64,000 nt of DNA from Streptomyces camponoticapitis (lineage in GTDB: Bacteria; Actinomycetota; Actinomycetes; Streptomycetales; Streptomycetaceae), in contig NZ_BMMV01000006.1 in the NCBI RefSeq assembly GCF_014646115.1, positions 327,989 to 391,988 of the forward strand, read 5' to 3'. Numbering within the stretch: position 1 is the first letter of the stretch; every line of letters begins with the position of its first letter. Below are positions 36,052 through 44,652 of the stretch, piece by piece. The notes under the pieces are model-generated. The model did not search any database. It worked only from the letters and a program-made list of their open reading frames with translations, and had not been told where the DNA came from. The translations under genes and the position numbers were made by a program.

Positions 36052-36716
36052 CAGCTCGCGTCTTCGGGGCGGGCGGGCCCGGTGAGTCCGATCGCGTACG
36101 CCGCGAGCGCGCGGTCGAGCCGTGGAGCGAAGTCGAGCGCGACATGACCCCAGCGGGGCACCTCCTCGTACAACGCGGCCAGAGTGGGGGTCGGATGGGA
36201 CACCTGCCAGAATCCCGCGGCGAGCGTGATCGCCACGGCCAGCAGGCCGCTGATCTGTTCGGCCGTCATGCCGCTCACGCGGTCCAGAGCGGTCACGATC
36301 TCGTCGTGGGCGGCGAAGGCATTCGTCTTGTACCGGCGGGCCCGTTCGATGTCGACATCGCCTTCGAGATTCAACGGGACGTGGGTCAAGAGGTCGCAGA
36401 ACACCGGCAGTGCGACCAAGGTCTCGCTGACCACCGCCGCGATCCGGGTGGGGCTGAGCCCGTCGCGGTCGACCACCTCGTCCTGCACCGCGTCGCGCCA
36501 CTGGCCCCATCCCCGCTCGGCCAGTTCGAGGAGCAGCTCCTCCTTGCTGGCGTAGTAGCGCCGGACGCCGGTGCGGTGCAGCCCGGCCCGCTCGGTGACC
36601 CGGGCCAGCGTGATGTACCGGACGCCGCCGAGTTCGACCGCGAGCGCCTCCGCCGCGTCCAGCAGGTCCGCCGCGCGCCGTGACTTGTCTTCGACCGATC
36701 GGGCCCTCTGACGCAT
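36051..36716 (-). CDS. TetR family transcriptional regulator
   Basis: 221 residues. N-terminal HTH: AADLLDAAEALAVELGGVRY, ITLARVTERAGLHRTGVRRY YASKEELL (recognition helix around GLHRTGVRRYYASK). The C-terminal ligand domain contains VPLNLEGDVDIERARRYKTN. Divergent from an MDR oxidoreductase with 100 bases between starts that carry two matching inverted repeats, so it most likely represses itself and that gene and is released by a small, probably electrophilic or quinone-like, ligand. Confidence 0.9.
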   Translation of the reverse strand: MRQRARSVEDKSRRAADLLDAAEALAVELGGVRYITLARVTERAGLHRTGVRRYYASKEELLLELAERGWGQWRDAVQDEVVDRDGLSPTRIAAVVSETLVALPVFCDLLTHVPLNLEGDVDIERARRYKTNAFAAHDEIVTALDRVSGMTAEQISGLLAVAITLAAGFWQVSHPTPTLAALYEEVPRWGHVALDFAPRLDRALAAYAIGLTGPARPEDAS

Positions 36717-36725
36717 TCCAGAAGT

Positions 36726-36749
36726 TTAACACACACGGCGATGCGCTAA
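36726..36749. promoter_or_regulatory. Operator 1 of the TetR-MDR pair (imperfect)
   Basis: TTAACACA-N8-TGCGCTAA. Arms match in six of eight positions. The 8+8+8 architecture and right half-site equal those of the perfect repeat 48 bases away. It begins ten bases upstream of the TetR start codon, suited to autorepression. Confidence 0.65.
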
Positions 36750-36773
36750 CCGACGCCTCGTGCTACGTTCGAG

Positions 36774-36797
36774 ATAACGCATCACGACGTGCGTTAT
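36774..36797. promoter_or_regulatory. Operator 2 of the TetR-MDR pair (perfect)
   Basis: ATAACGCA-TCACGACG-TGCGTTAT, perfect 8-bp arms with an 8-base spacer, ending 18 bases before the MDR start codon. Size and place fit a TetR dimer site blocking the oxidoreductase promoter. Confidence 0.75.
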
Positions 36798-36815
36798 AAG
36801 TGGAAGGGGATCTTC

Positions 36816-37796
36816 ATGAAAGCCGTACAGGTAAGCCGGTTCGGCGAACCGGGCGTGCTCGTACCCGCCGATCTGCCGGATCCGACTCCGGGTCCGGGCC
36901 GGCTCGCCATCGACGTCACCCACGCCGCCGTCGGGCTCATCGACGTCTACATCCGCCAGGGCCTGTTCAGGGACGCCGCAGGGCTGCCACAACCGCCCTA
37001 TGTCCCCGGTCTCGAAGTCGCCGGCACCGTACGCGCGCTCGGCGAGGGGGTCACCGGCTTCGCCGTCGGCGAGCAGGTGGTGGCACTTCCCGCCGGTGGG
37101 ACGGGAGGGTACGCGTCGGTGTACATCAGCGACCAGGCACGAACCGTGTCCACCGAGGGCCACGACATCGATCCGGCTCTCGCCGTCGCTGTCGTCCCCA
37201 ACGCGATCATGGCCCACGCCGCGCTCACCGGCGCGATCCGTATGTCCGCGGGCGACAGCGTCCTCGTCCACGGAGCGCTGGGCGCCTTCGCGGCCGCCTT
37301 TCCCGGCATCGCCCGACAGCTCGGCGCCTCACGGGTGGTCGGAACGGTCCGCACCGAGCGGATGGGTGCGGCATCCGCCACCAGGCTGCCGTACGACACC
37401 GTCGTCGACTCCGCCCTGCTGCCGGATGCCCTCGACGGCGAGAAATTCGACATCATCGTCGACCCCGTGGGCGGCCTCGTCCGCACGCAGAGCCTGGACC
37501 TGCTCGCGCCGTCCGGCCGCCTCCTGCTGGTCGGAAACGCCAGCGGCGACTGGGACCACCGCATCGACAGCAACCGCATCTGGCAGAGCAACGCCACCGT
37601 CACCGGCTTCAACGCCGGCGCCTACATGCCGGCACACCCCGAGGCCGTCCGGCCCGCGGCCGAGGCCGCGCTGAAGGCGGTCGCGGACGGCCTGGCCGGC
37701 ACCGAGATCGAGATCCACTCCCTGGCCGACGCCGCGACCGCACACGAACGGCTGGAGAGCCACGCGGCGAACGGCCGCATCGTCCTCACCCCGTGA
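36816..37796 (+). CDS. Zinc-independent MDR quinone oxidoreductase-like protein
   Basis: 326 residues. MKAVQVSRFGEPGVLVPADL opening, PPYVPGLEVAGTVRALGEGV, and the cofactor segment SVLVHGALGAFAAAFPGIAR mark the quinone-oxidoreductase branch of the MDR family; no zinc-binding cysteine cluster is present. NADPH-dependent reduction of quinones or enones is expected. The glycine-rich loop reads HGALGAFAAA rather than the usual GAAGGVG, a modest deviation. GGAAGGGG precedes the ATG. Probably controlled by the divergent TetR. Confidence 0.87.
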   Translation: MKAVQVSRFGEPGVLVPADLPDPTPGPGRLAIDVTHAAVGLIDVYIRQGLFRDAAGLPQPPYVPGLEVAGTVRALGEGVTGFAVGEQVVALPAGGTGGYASVYISDQARTVSTEGHDIDPALAVAVVPNAIMAHAALTGAIRMSAGDSVLVHGALGAFAAAFPGIARQLGASRVVGTVRTERMGAASATRLPYDTVVDSALLPDALDGEKFDIIVDPVGGLVRTQSLDLLAPSGRLLLVGNASGDWDHRIDSNRIWQSNATVTGFNAGAYMPAHPEAVRPAAEAALKAVADGLAGTEIEIHSLADAATAHERLESHAANGRIVLTP

Positions 37797-37857
37797 GCGA
37801 GCTTCTTCGCCAGGCGCTGAAGTGACGTCCCTTCGGTGCTCCGCCCCCGGGGCGGGG

Positions 37858-38886
37858 TCAGTCCGGTACGAGCACGGCGGCGCCGTTGACACGGCCGGCC
37901 GCGAGGTCGGCGAGCGCCTGGTCCGCCCGGCCCAGCGGATACGGACTCACGGTGACCTGAATGCCGATCCGCTCCGCGAGGGCCAGGAAGTCGCGTCCGT
38001 CCTGGCGGGTGTTGGACGTGACGCTGCGCAGGTCGCGCTCCTGGAAGAGATGACGCTCATAGTTCAGCGAGGGGATGTCCGTGAGGTGGATGCCCGCGAT
38101 GGCGAGCGTGCCCGAACGGTCCAGCGCTTCCAGGGCCACCGGGACCAGGTCGCCCACCGGAGCGAACAGGACGGCCGAGTCCAGTGGTTCGGGCGGGCGT
38201 TCGTACGCGCCGCCGGCCGAAGCGGCGCCGAGGCTCAGCGCGAGTTCCCGTGCCCGCGCCGACCGGGTCAGCACATGGACGGTGGCCCCCTCGGCCACGG
38301 CGACCTGGGCCGCCAGATGGGCCGAGGCGCCGAAACCGTAGATGCCGAGACGCCCGCCCTCGGGCAGTGCGCTGCGGCGGAGCGCGCGGTAGCCGATGAT
38401 CCCGGCACACAGGAGGGGCGCGAGCGAGGCGGCGTCCCGGATCTCCGGGAGGGGATACGCGAAGGCAGCCGGGACCAGCGCCATGTCGGCGAAGCCGCCG
38501 TCCTCGTCCCAGCCCGTGTAGGTGGACCAGGGGCAGAGGTTCTCCCGCCCCGCCCGGCAGTAGCGGCACTTCCCGCAGGTCCCGCGCAGCCAGGCGCCGC
38601 CGGCGCGGTCGCCGATACGGAACGAGGTCACCGCCTCCCCGACGGCGACGACGCGGCCGACGATCTCATGGCCGGGGACGGTCGAAGGGCGCCGGGGCGC
38701 GAGATCCCCCTCGGCGAGGTGCAGATCCGTACGGCAGACGCCGCACGCCTCCACCCGCAGCAGCAGGTCGCCCGGGCCCGGGGCTGCCGTGCGCCGGGCG
38801 ATCCGGGCCAGGGGGCGGGTCTCGATCGGTCCGGGCCTCTCGACGGCCCAGCTGTGCTGTGCCTCTGCGGCAGGGACGGCGGACAT
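37858..38886 (-). CDS. Zinc-dependent alcohol dehydrogenase
   Basis: 342 residues. Catalytic zinc motif [16 protein letters not shown] and [10 protein letters not shown], structural zinc cluster [15 protein letters not shown], and cofactor loop [20 protein letters not shown]. The pattern (AdhA-type, ending [19 protein letters not shown]) matches bacterial zinc alcohol dehydrogenases with relaxed substrate range. Two ATG codons lie in tandem; the second is better spaced from GGAG. Transcribed alone. Confidence 0.88.
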   Translation of the reverse strand: MSAVPAAEAQHSWAVERPGPIETRPLARIARRTAAPGPGDLLLRVEACGVCRTDLHLAEGDLAPRRPSTVPGHEIVGRVVAVGEAVTSFRIGDRAGGAWLRGTCGKCRYCRAGRENLCPWSTYTGWDEDGGFADMALVPAAFAYPLPEIRDAASLAPLLCAGIIGYRALRRSALPEGGRLGIYGFGASAHLAAQVAVAEGATVHVLTRSARARELALSLGAASAGGAYERPPEPLDSAVLFAPVGDLVPVALEALDRSGTLAIAGIHLTDIPSLNYERHLFQERDLRSVTSNTRQDGRDFLALAERIGIQVTVSPYPLGRADQALADLAAGRVNGAAVLVPD

Positions 38887-39033
38887 CATGTCTCCAGCCT
38901 GCGGCGGGTGCACCACCGGGGCAAACGAAGCGGGTCGGCGCCGGTGTGCGAGCCGCCCGGACCGTCCACTGCCCCGAAACGGCATGGCCGGATACGCCGA
39001 AGTGCCTTGCCCACGGCCCGAAGTCATCCGGAT

Positions 39034-39900
39034 CTACGGCCTTGAAGCCCTCCGCGCACCGCCGGCGGCCCCGCCCACACGGGCCTCCACACACTCCCGT
39101 CCGCCGTCGGCCGACACGGGCTTGAAGCAGGCCCGGACGGCGCTGCCGGGGTGGACCGCGGTCATCTCGGTGTAGACGTAGGTCTCCATGTCGACGGTGT
39201 CCTCGATGCGTACGTCGCGGGTCGGGCCGGCCGCGGTGACCTCCACCCGGTCGCCGATCCGGGCGCCCCAGACCCGGGCCCAGGTGGCGCCGCACTTCTC
39301 GCTGTAGCGCAGCTCCACGTTGGCGCCGGTGGAAGTGCGGTACGTGGTGAGGGTGTCGGGGCCGATGGCGCAGACCAGGCGCATCGGGTCCCGGCCCTCA
39401 CAGGCGGCTCCACGACATTGGGGGGCGAGGGAGTACGGTGCCGAGCCCGCCGGTGTTCCGCCGTCGTCCGGGATCTCCCGGTCCGACAGCAGGAAGAACA
39501 CCAGAGCCACACCACCGACGATCACCGCGTACGCCGACACCAGCACCACCATGAGCCGGCCCCCGCGGCTCCTGCGGCCACGCGGCTGCCCGGCCTCGGA
39601 GGGCCGGGGCAGTTCCTCGGGCTGTGATCGCGATTCCTCGGACGGGGCGGGGGCCGCGGCGCGTCCGCTCCACCCCGACTCGGCGATCTCCCACAGGGCC
39701 GACACCCGCCCGTAGGGCTCGTTCGCGAGCCTGCACAACTCCCGTACGGCCTGACGAGGGGGCAGGCTCTTGCCGTTGAGATAGCGCTCCCACGAGGACT
39801 TGCTGTACGCGGTTCGTTCCGACAGCGCCGCCAGGCTCAATCCGGTACGGGCCCGCAACTCCCGCAGCACCACGGCCAACCGGGCGTGTTCCGCGGTCAC
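39034..39900 (-). CDS. HTH-domain membrane protein with DUF2690
   Basis: 288 residues. N-terminal XRE-like helix-turn-helix (LSLAALSERTAYSKSSWERY LNGKSLPP), a Pro/Ser-rich linker, one membrane helix (LMVVLVSAYAVIVGGVALVF) and an outside domain with paired cysteines (CRGAACEGRDP, RYSEKCGATWARVWG) that matches DUF2690. GTGA overlap with the upstream paralogue; the GTG has GGGAGG seven bases before it. A membrane-tethered DNA-binding protein is the plain reading; what the outer domain senses is unknown. Confidence 0.82.
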   Translation of the reverse strand: MTAEHARLAVVLRELRARTGLSLAALSERTAYSKSSWERYLNGKSLPPRQAVRELCRLANEPYGRVSALWEIAESGWSGRAAAPAPSEESRSQPEELPRPSEAGQPRGRRSRGGRLMVVLVSAYAVIVGGVALVFFLLSDREIPDDGGTPAGSAPYSLAPQCRGAACEGRDPMRLVCAIGPDTLTTYRTSTGANVELRYSEKCGATWARVWGARIGDRVEVTAAGPTRDVRIEDTVDMETYVYTEMTAVHPGSAVRACFKPVSADGGRECVEARVGGAAGGARRASRP

Positions 39901-40703
39901 TTCGCCGCCGCCTCCCGCAGGGCCTTCCAGGTGTGCGGCCCGATGACACCGTCCACGACGAGCCCGTCCCGCTTCTGGACGCGCACGACCGCACGCTGCG
40001 TCTGGGGGCCGAAGACGCCGTCGATGTCCCCCGTCGAGATACCCGCCCGGCGCAGCAGGCACTGCGCCTCGGCCACCACCGGCCCCACGTGGGTGTACGC
40101 CACGATGGTGTCGCTGGTGCGGCTGAGGCCCGCGTACCAGCGGCCCTCACGCTCCTCCAGCCGGCAGGTGTAGACGACCGGCACCAAGGTCTCCGAGACG
40201 ATGGCCGGGGTCGCCGGGGGCGTATCGGCACGGTTCGCGAGTTCGGCGCGGGCGTCGGCCAGCTGCACGGCCAGCAGGAGCGCCGCGGAGACGGACAGCA
40301 CCAGGGCCACCGCTCCGAACGCGACCGCGGCGCGCGTATGACGCCCGTACGGCTGCCGCTCCGTGGGAGCGTGGAGCGGCGTCACCGAAGAGCCCTCCGG
40401 GGCGCTCTCCGGGGCAGCGGTGGTGACCGTACGTCCCTCCGCCCAGCGTTCGGCGGCCGTCTCGTGCAGCGCCAGCAGCCGAGTCGGGTCCTCGCCGCCG
40501 ATGCGGGCCATCACCTCGACGGCCTCCCGGGGCGGCAGCGACCTGCCGTTCAGATACCGCTGCCACGATCTCGCGCTGTACCCGGATTTCGCGGCCAGTT
40601 GACGCGCGCTCAGTTCCCCGCGGTCCTTCAGTCCGCGCAGTCGCACGATCAACTGACGGACGTGTGGGTGCAGTTCGGCGGGCAGCGGCTTCCAACGCGA
40701 CAT
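39897..40703 (-). CDS. HTH-domain membrane protein with peptidoglycan-binding domain
   Basis: 268 residues. N-terminal HTH (LSARQLAAKSGYSARSWQRY LNGRSLPPREAVEVM) is clearly paralogous to the next gene. A membrane helix (AAVAFGAVALVLSVSAALLL) leads to an outside segment (VVYTCRLEEREGRWYAGLSR) and a C-terminal peptidoglycan-binding domain 1: AQCLLRRAGISTGDIDGVFG PQTQRAVVRVQKRDGLVVDG. Suggests a DNA-binding protein anchored to membrane and cell wall, able to link wall state to gene expression. Translationally coupled to the DUF2690 gene. Confidence 0.85.
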   Translation of the reverse strand: MSRWKPLPAELHPHVRQLIVRLRGLKDRGELSARQLAAKSGYSARSWQRYLNGRSLPPREAVEVMARIGGEDPTRLLALHETAAERWAEGRTVTTAAPESAPEGSSVTPLHAPTERQPYGRHTRAAVAFGAVALVLSVSAALLLAVQLADARAELANRADTPPATPAIVSETLVPVVYTCRLEEREGRWYAGLSRTSDTIVAYTHVGPVVAEAQCLLRRAGISTGDIDGVFGPQTQRAVVRVQKRDGLVVDGVIGPHTWKALREAAAK

Positions 40704-41083
40704 GTTCCCCCCATTCGCGTTCGGGACCCCTGGTCCGGCCCCGTCTTCCGGCCTCATTCTCCATCATCGGGGCGCTCACGGAACGCGGGCCCCGCCCTGC
40801 CGCGGAATCGCCGTCCACGCTCGCGGTCGTCCCGCCGTACGGACCGCGCGGGCGATGTTCCAGCAGGTCAGCGAGTGGGACGTCCCAGGATGACGTCACT
40901 TGTGTGTCAGCTGTGGCGCTGCGTCGCGGCGAACCCGCAGGCTCGTGACGGAACCGGCCGGTACGGCCGCCGGCTCAGCCTGTCCCAGGAAGGCGCTCGG
41001 TGTCACGACCGCCGTCAGCCGCTGAGCCGGCCCGCCGACCGTACCGACCGCTGGACACAGACACGCGAGAAGGAGCCCATCGG
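40704..41083. promoter_or_regulatory. Divergent promoter region with two ACGT-core palindromes
   Basis: About 380 bases without a gene between the HTH pair and the membrane protein to the right. Contains TGGGACGTCCCA (40876-40887, perfect 12-bp palindrome) and TGACGTCA (40891-40898), centres 13 bases apart. Both share an ACGT core. They may bind the HTH proteins or another regulator. Confidence 0.4.
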
Positions 41084-41758
41084 GTGACCAGTACTTTGAG
41101 CCTGCGAGCCCTGCGGAGCCTGCGGACCACCCCCGGCGGGCAGTTCGACTGCGAGATCCTCTTCTCCGACGGAACGGGAACCCCGCGGACGGTCGCCTAC
41201 GTGGAACGCGAACTTCCGCCGGGCGGCATATCCGCCTACCTCGCGGCCCGCAAGAGTGGCTCCCGCTCGTTCGTCCTGTGGGCGGACGACCACCGGCAGG
41301 CGCGGGTCGCCACCCTCGTCACCCTCACCGGAGGCCGGCGGGCGCGGTTCCATGTGCTCGGTCCCCAGGGCGAACCGCTCGGCATGGTCACACGCGACAA
41401 GGCTTTCAGCCGGGGCATACGCACACGCTGGACGGTGAGCCGCCCAGCCGCCCCCGACGCCGTGGGGTACAAGGGCCGGCTCTTCTGGTGGTGCGTGTGG
41501 TGGTTCTTCGCGCCCCTACTGCCGTTCGTCATCATCTCCGTGCTGTTCGGCGGCGGCACCGGTGGTGACTTCCCCCGCGGACCCCGCCGCATCAAGTGGC
41601 GCGCCGGCGGACAAGTACCTCTGGAGTTCCGGTCGTCGGGCGACAAGGTGCATGTGAACGCGCCCGACCTGGACTGGCGGCTCGGAGCCGCCCTCGCGGC
41701 GCTCATCCCCTCGTTCGACGGCTGGATCGGGAATCCATGGGACAGCCGGAAGGACTGA
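41084..41758 (+). CDS. Hypothetical membrane-associated protein
   Basis: 224 residues, family not recognised. The N-terminal half is a hydrophilic beta-rich region (GQFDCEILFSDGTGTPRTVA, RFHVLGPQGEPLGMVTRD), then one strongly hydrophobic stretch KGRLFWWCVWWFFAPLLPFV with a Trp-rich core, and a soluble tail (VPLEFRSSGDKVHVNAPDLD). The layout recalls LURP-one/scramblase-like or PH-like domains but I cannot confirm this. GTG start supported by AAGGAG. Confidence 0.7.
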   Translation: MTSTLSLRALRSLRTTPGGQFDCEILFSDGTGTPRTVAYVERELPPGGISAYLAARKSGSRSFVLWADDHRQARVATLVTLTGGRRARFHVLGPQGEPLGMVTRDKAFSRGIRTRWTVSRPAAPDAVGYKGRLFWWCVWWFFAPLLPFVIISVLFGGGTGGDFPRGPRRIKWRAGGQVPLEFRSSGDKVHVNAPDLDWRLGAALAALIPSFDGWIGNPWDSRKD

Positions 41759-41826
41759 AACGGGGGCTCCTCTCTCCGGGGCGACTGCGGCACGACCATT
41801 GAGTGACCCACGTCACACCCGGCTTC

Positions 41827-41848
41827 TGTCAGCAATCGGAGCGCCGTC
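41827..41848 (+). promoter_or_regulatory. Candidate ECF41-type promoter
   Basis: TGTCA at 41827-41831 and CGTC at 41845-41848 lie about 40 bases upstream of the flavoprotein gene that precedes the ECF41-type sigma factor. ECF41 sigma factors are known to recognise a TGTCACA/CGTC-like promoter before their own operon. Spacing is near expectation but the -35 match is partial. Confidence 0.35.
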
Positions 41849-41886
41849 TCGTTCAAGGGCCACGCGAACGAGACAGGAGCAACGCC

Positions 41887-43104
41887 ATGAAGCACCGCAT
41901 CGTCGTACTCGGCGCCGGATACGCCGGGGCCTTCGCCGCCGGAAACCTGGCCCGCCGCCTCTCCCCCGCCGACACTGAGATCACCGTCGTCAACGCCGTG
42001 CCCGACTTCGTCGAGCGGATGCGGCTCCACCAGCTCGCGGCCGGCCAGGACCTCGCGTTCCGCAAGCTCACGGACGTGTTCGCGGGCACCGGGGTACGGC
42101 TGCGCCTGGCGCGCGTCACCGGCGTCGACCCCGAGCGCCGTACCGTCGCCGTGACCGGCGAGGACCGGGAGGACGCGAAGGGCGGCGCGCGCGGCGACGG
42201 TGAGCTCGCGTACGACACGCTTCTCTACGCGCTCGGCAGTTCCGTGGCCCACCACGGCGTCCCCGGCGTGGCCGAGTACGCCTTCGATGTGACCGGCCGG
42301 GCCTCGGCGCTGCGTCTGCGCGAGCGCCTGGCCGGCCTGGGCGGGGGCGGCACTGTGCTGGTCGTCGGCGAGGGTCTGACCGGCATCGAGACCGTCACCG
42401 AGCTCGCCGAGTCCCGGCCCGACCTCTCGGTCGCGCTCGCCGCCCGCGGCCAACTGGGCACGTGGCTCTCCCCGAAGGCCCACCGCCATCTGCACCAGGC
42501 CTTCGACCGGCTCGGCATCACCGTCCACGAGAACACCGGCATCGCAGCCGTCGAGCCGTCTTGGGCGATCACCGCCGACGGTAGGTCCATCCCGGCCGAC
42601 GTGACCGTGTGGTCGGCCGGCTTCGCCGTACACCCCATCGCGGCCGCCAGCGGTCTGGAGGTCGCCGGGACCGGCCAGATCGTCGTCGACCGCACCATGC
42701 GCTCGGTCTCGCACCCGGACGTCTACGCCGCCGGTGACTGCGCCTACGCGATCGGCGACAACGGCCGGCCGCTGCCGATGTCCTGCGCCTCGGCCGGCTT
42801 CACCAACATGCAGGCGACCGCCGCCATCATCGCGCGCCTGACGGGCAGTGAGGTCCCGACCACCGGGCTGGAGTACTACGGCAACCACATCAGCCTCGGG
42901 CGGCGGGACGCGATCATCCAGATGGTGGACGGGGACGTCAGGTCGAAGTCCTGGTACCTGGGCGGCCGGACCGCCGCGCGGATCAAGTCGGGCGTGCTCA
43001 GGGGGGCCGGGTGGGGCATCGCCCACCCGACCTTCGGCATGCCGAAGCGCAAGCGCCGCCTGGCCACCGCGACCGAACCGGCCGGTGCGAAGGTCGCCGC
43101 ATAG
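41887..43104 (+). CDS. NAD(P)/FAD-dependent oxidoreductase (NDH-2-like)
   Basis: 405 residues. N-terminal FAD motif HRIVVLGAGYAGAFAAGNLA, second dinucleotide motif GTVLVVGEGLTGIETVTELA for NAD(P)H, and the C-terminal FAD contact VYAAGDCAYAIGDNGRP. Fits the type II NADH dehydrogenase/FIP2 branch of pyridine nucleotide-disulphide oxidoreductases, lacking a redox disulphide. Only ten bases separate it from the sigma factor gene, so they form one operon; flavoproteins of this sort are common partners of ECF41 sigma factors. Confidence 0.88.
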   Translation: MKHRIVVLGAGYAGAFAAGNLARRLSPADTEITVVNAVPDFVERMRLHQLAAGQDLAFRKLTDVFAGTGVRLRLARVTGVDPERRTVAVTGEDREDAKGGARGDGELAYDTLLYALGSSVAHHGVPGVAEYAFDVTGRASALRLRERLAGLGGGGTVLVVGEGLTGIETVTELAESRPDLSVALAARGQLGTWLSPKAHRHLHQAFDRLGITVHENTGIAAVEPSWAITADGRSIPADVTVWSAGFAVHPIAAASGLEVAGTGQIVVDRTMRSVSHPDVYAAGDCAYAIGDNGRPLPMSCASAGFTNMQATAAIIARLTGSEVPTTGLEYYGNHISLGRRDAIIQMVDGDVRSKSWYLGGRTAARIKSGVLRGAGWGIAHPTFGMPKRKRRLATATEPAGAKVAA

Positions 43105-43114
43105 GCTGTCACGC

Positions 43115-44053
43115 ATGGACATCGCGGCCATCGATCGGTTCGAGGCCAGCCGGGGCCGGCTGGCCTCACTCGCGTACCGTCTGCTCGGCTCGGCCGCCGA
43201 CGCCGAGGACGCCGTGCAGGACACCTTCCTGCGCTGGCAGGCCGCCGACCGCGAACGGGTCGAGGTGCCGGAAGCGTGGCTGACCAAGGTCGCCACCAAT
43301 CTCTGCCTCGACCGGCTCCGCTCGGCGCAGGCGCGCCACGAGCGAGCGGCCGGCGCCTGGCTGCCCGAGCCGCTCCTCGACGGCGACCCGATGCTCGGCC
43401 CTGCCGACACCTTCGAGCAGCGTGAATCGGTGTCGCTGGCCGTACTGACCCTCTTGGAGCGCCTCTCACCGGTCGAGCGTGCTGTCTACGTCCTGCGTGA
43501 AGCCTTCTCGTACAGCCACGCCGAGATCGCCGGAATCCTCGACATCACCGCGTCCGCGAGCCAGCAGCACGTCCACCGGGCCCGGATCCGGGTCACCGCC
43601 GAGCGCCGCCGCGGCGGCGGGACCGACCCCGCGTCCGCGCGCCGGGTCGTCGAGGAGTTCCTCGCCGCCGCCGCGTCGGGACGCACCGAACGGCTGGTGG
43701 CGCTGCTCACCGACGACGTGACGGCGATCTCGGACGGCGCGGGACTGGCCAAGCGCACGGTGCGGTACACGACGCGCGAGCGGGTCGCCTCCTACGTACG
43801 GGTGGGCTTCAAGCCCACGCCGGCGAAGCGGCGGCTGGTCGGCGGCTCGCCCGTGTTCCATGTCGCACTGGTCAACGGCTCCCCCGCCGTGCTCGCCGTG
43901 GTCGAGGACCGGGTCGTGGGCGCGGTGGCGTTCGAGATCAGCGACGGCAAGGTCGCGTTTCTGCGCGGCATCGCCGCCGCGGGCCGGCTCGCGCGCCTCA
44001 ACGAGGTCTGGCGGCAGCGCGAACCCGACGCGCCGGTCATCAACGCCTGGTGA
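43115..44053 (+). CDS. ECF41-type sigma factor with C-terminal SnoaL-like domain
   Basis: 312 residues. Region 2 (FEASRGRLASLAYRLLGSAA DAEDAVQDTFLRW) and region 4 (LSPVERAVYVLREAFSYSHAEIAGILD) are intact. The last ~120 residues (ARRVVEEFLAAAASGRTERL onward) form an NTF2/SnoaL-like domain, the defining extension of ECF41/SigJ-like sigma factors, which takes the place of an anti-sigma factor and controls activity in cis. Likely drives its own operon including the NDH-2-like gene. Signal unknown. Confidence 0.92.
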   Translation: MDIAAIDRFEASRGRLASLAYRLLGSAADAEDAVQDTFLRWQAADRERVEVPEAWLTKVATNLCLDRLRSAQARHERAAGAWLPEPLLDGDPMLGPADTFEQRESVSLAVLTLLERLSPVERAVYVLREAFSYSHAEIAGILDITASASQQHVHRARIRVTAERRRGGGTDPASARRVVEEFLAAAASGRTERLVALLTDDVTAISDGAGLAKRTVRYTTRERVASYVRVGFKPTPAKRRLVGGSPVFHVALVNGSPAVLAVVEDRVVGAVAFEISDGKVAFLRGIAAAGRLARLNEVWRQREPDAPVINAW

Positions 44054-44153
44054 CCGGGAAGGGCCGGCCACTCAACCGGCTCCCGCGCGAGCAATCTTCC
44101 TCCGGCGGCGGCCAGTACGGAATAAACCGTGACGTCTTCATCCTTTACGTGTC

Positions 44154-44567
44154 ATGGCGACTGTATCCGCCCGTGAGGCGGCAACTGATCTGTTCGAACA
44201 GGTACTTTCCGGCGCCCCGCCGAGCGAGCTGGCGGAGCGTTTCGACGAGAACGTGGACTGGTTCATCTCCGGCGACGAGTCCGTCGTGCCGTGGATCGGC
44301 CGCAAGACCGGCCGGGCGGGCGTCGCCGATTTCTACACCCAGCTCGGACAGGGGGCCAGGGTGGAGCACTTCGAGATCGAAACGATCGTCGGCGACGGCG
44401 ACCGCTGTGTCGTCCTCGGCACCCTGCGAACCAAGGTCCTGGCGACGGGCCGCGACATCGAGAGCGACTTCGCTTTCGACATCAAGGTCCGCGACGGGTT
44501 CATCACGCGCTACCGCATGTTCGAGGACACGTGGGCAGTCGCCGCGGCGTTCGAGCCGGCGCGGTGA
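44154..44567 (+). CDS. SnoaL-like/NTF2-fold protein
   Basis: 137 residues with a clear NTF2-like pattern: SAREAATDLFEQVLSGAPPS helix, ERFDENVDWFISGDESVVPW, GRAGVADFYTQLGQGARVEH and RYRMFEDTWAVAAAF. Related proteins act as polyketide cyclases, isomerases or ligand binders. No ribosome site is evident before the ATG, so translation may be leaderless or weak. Followed at once by a strong hairpin. Confidence 0.82.
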   Translation: MATVSAREAATDLFEQVLSGAPPSELAERFDENVDWFISGDESVVPWIGRKTGRAGVADFYTQLGQGARVEHFEIETIVGDGDRCVVLGTLRTKVLATGRDIESDFAFDIKVRDGFITRYRMFEDTWAVAAAFEPAR

Positions 44568-44572
44568 GGGCG

Positions 44573-44604
44573 GCGCGGTGAGGGCGGCGGCGCCCTCACC
44601 GCGC
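44573..44604. terminator. 14-bp stem hairpin at a convergent junction
   Basis: GCGCGGTGAGGGCG-GCGG-CGCCCTCACCGCGC. The left arm is a second copy of a 14-base unit CGGCGCGGTGAGGG whose first copy contains the stop codon of the SnoaL-like gene. Placed between convergent genes, so probably a bidirectional terminator. Confidence 0.65.
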
Positions 44605-44652
44605 GGGCTGCGGGAAGACCGCGCGAACAAGACGCGCGGCGGAGAATGCCGT

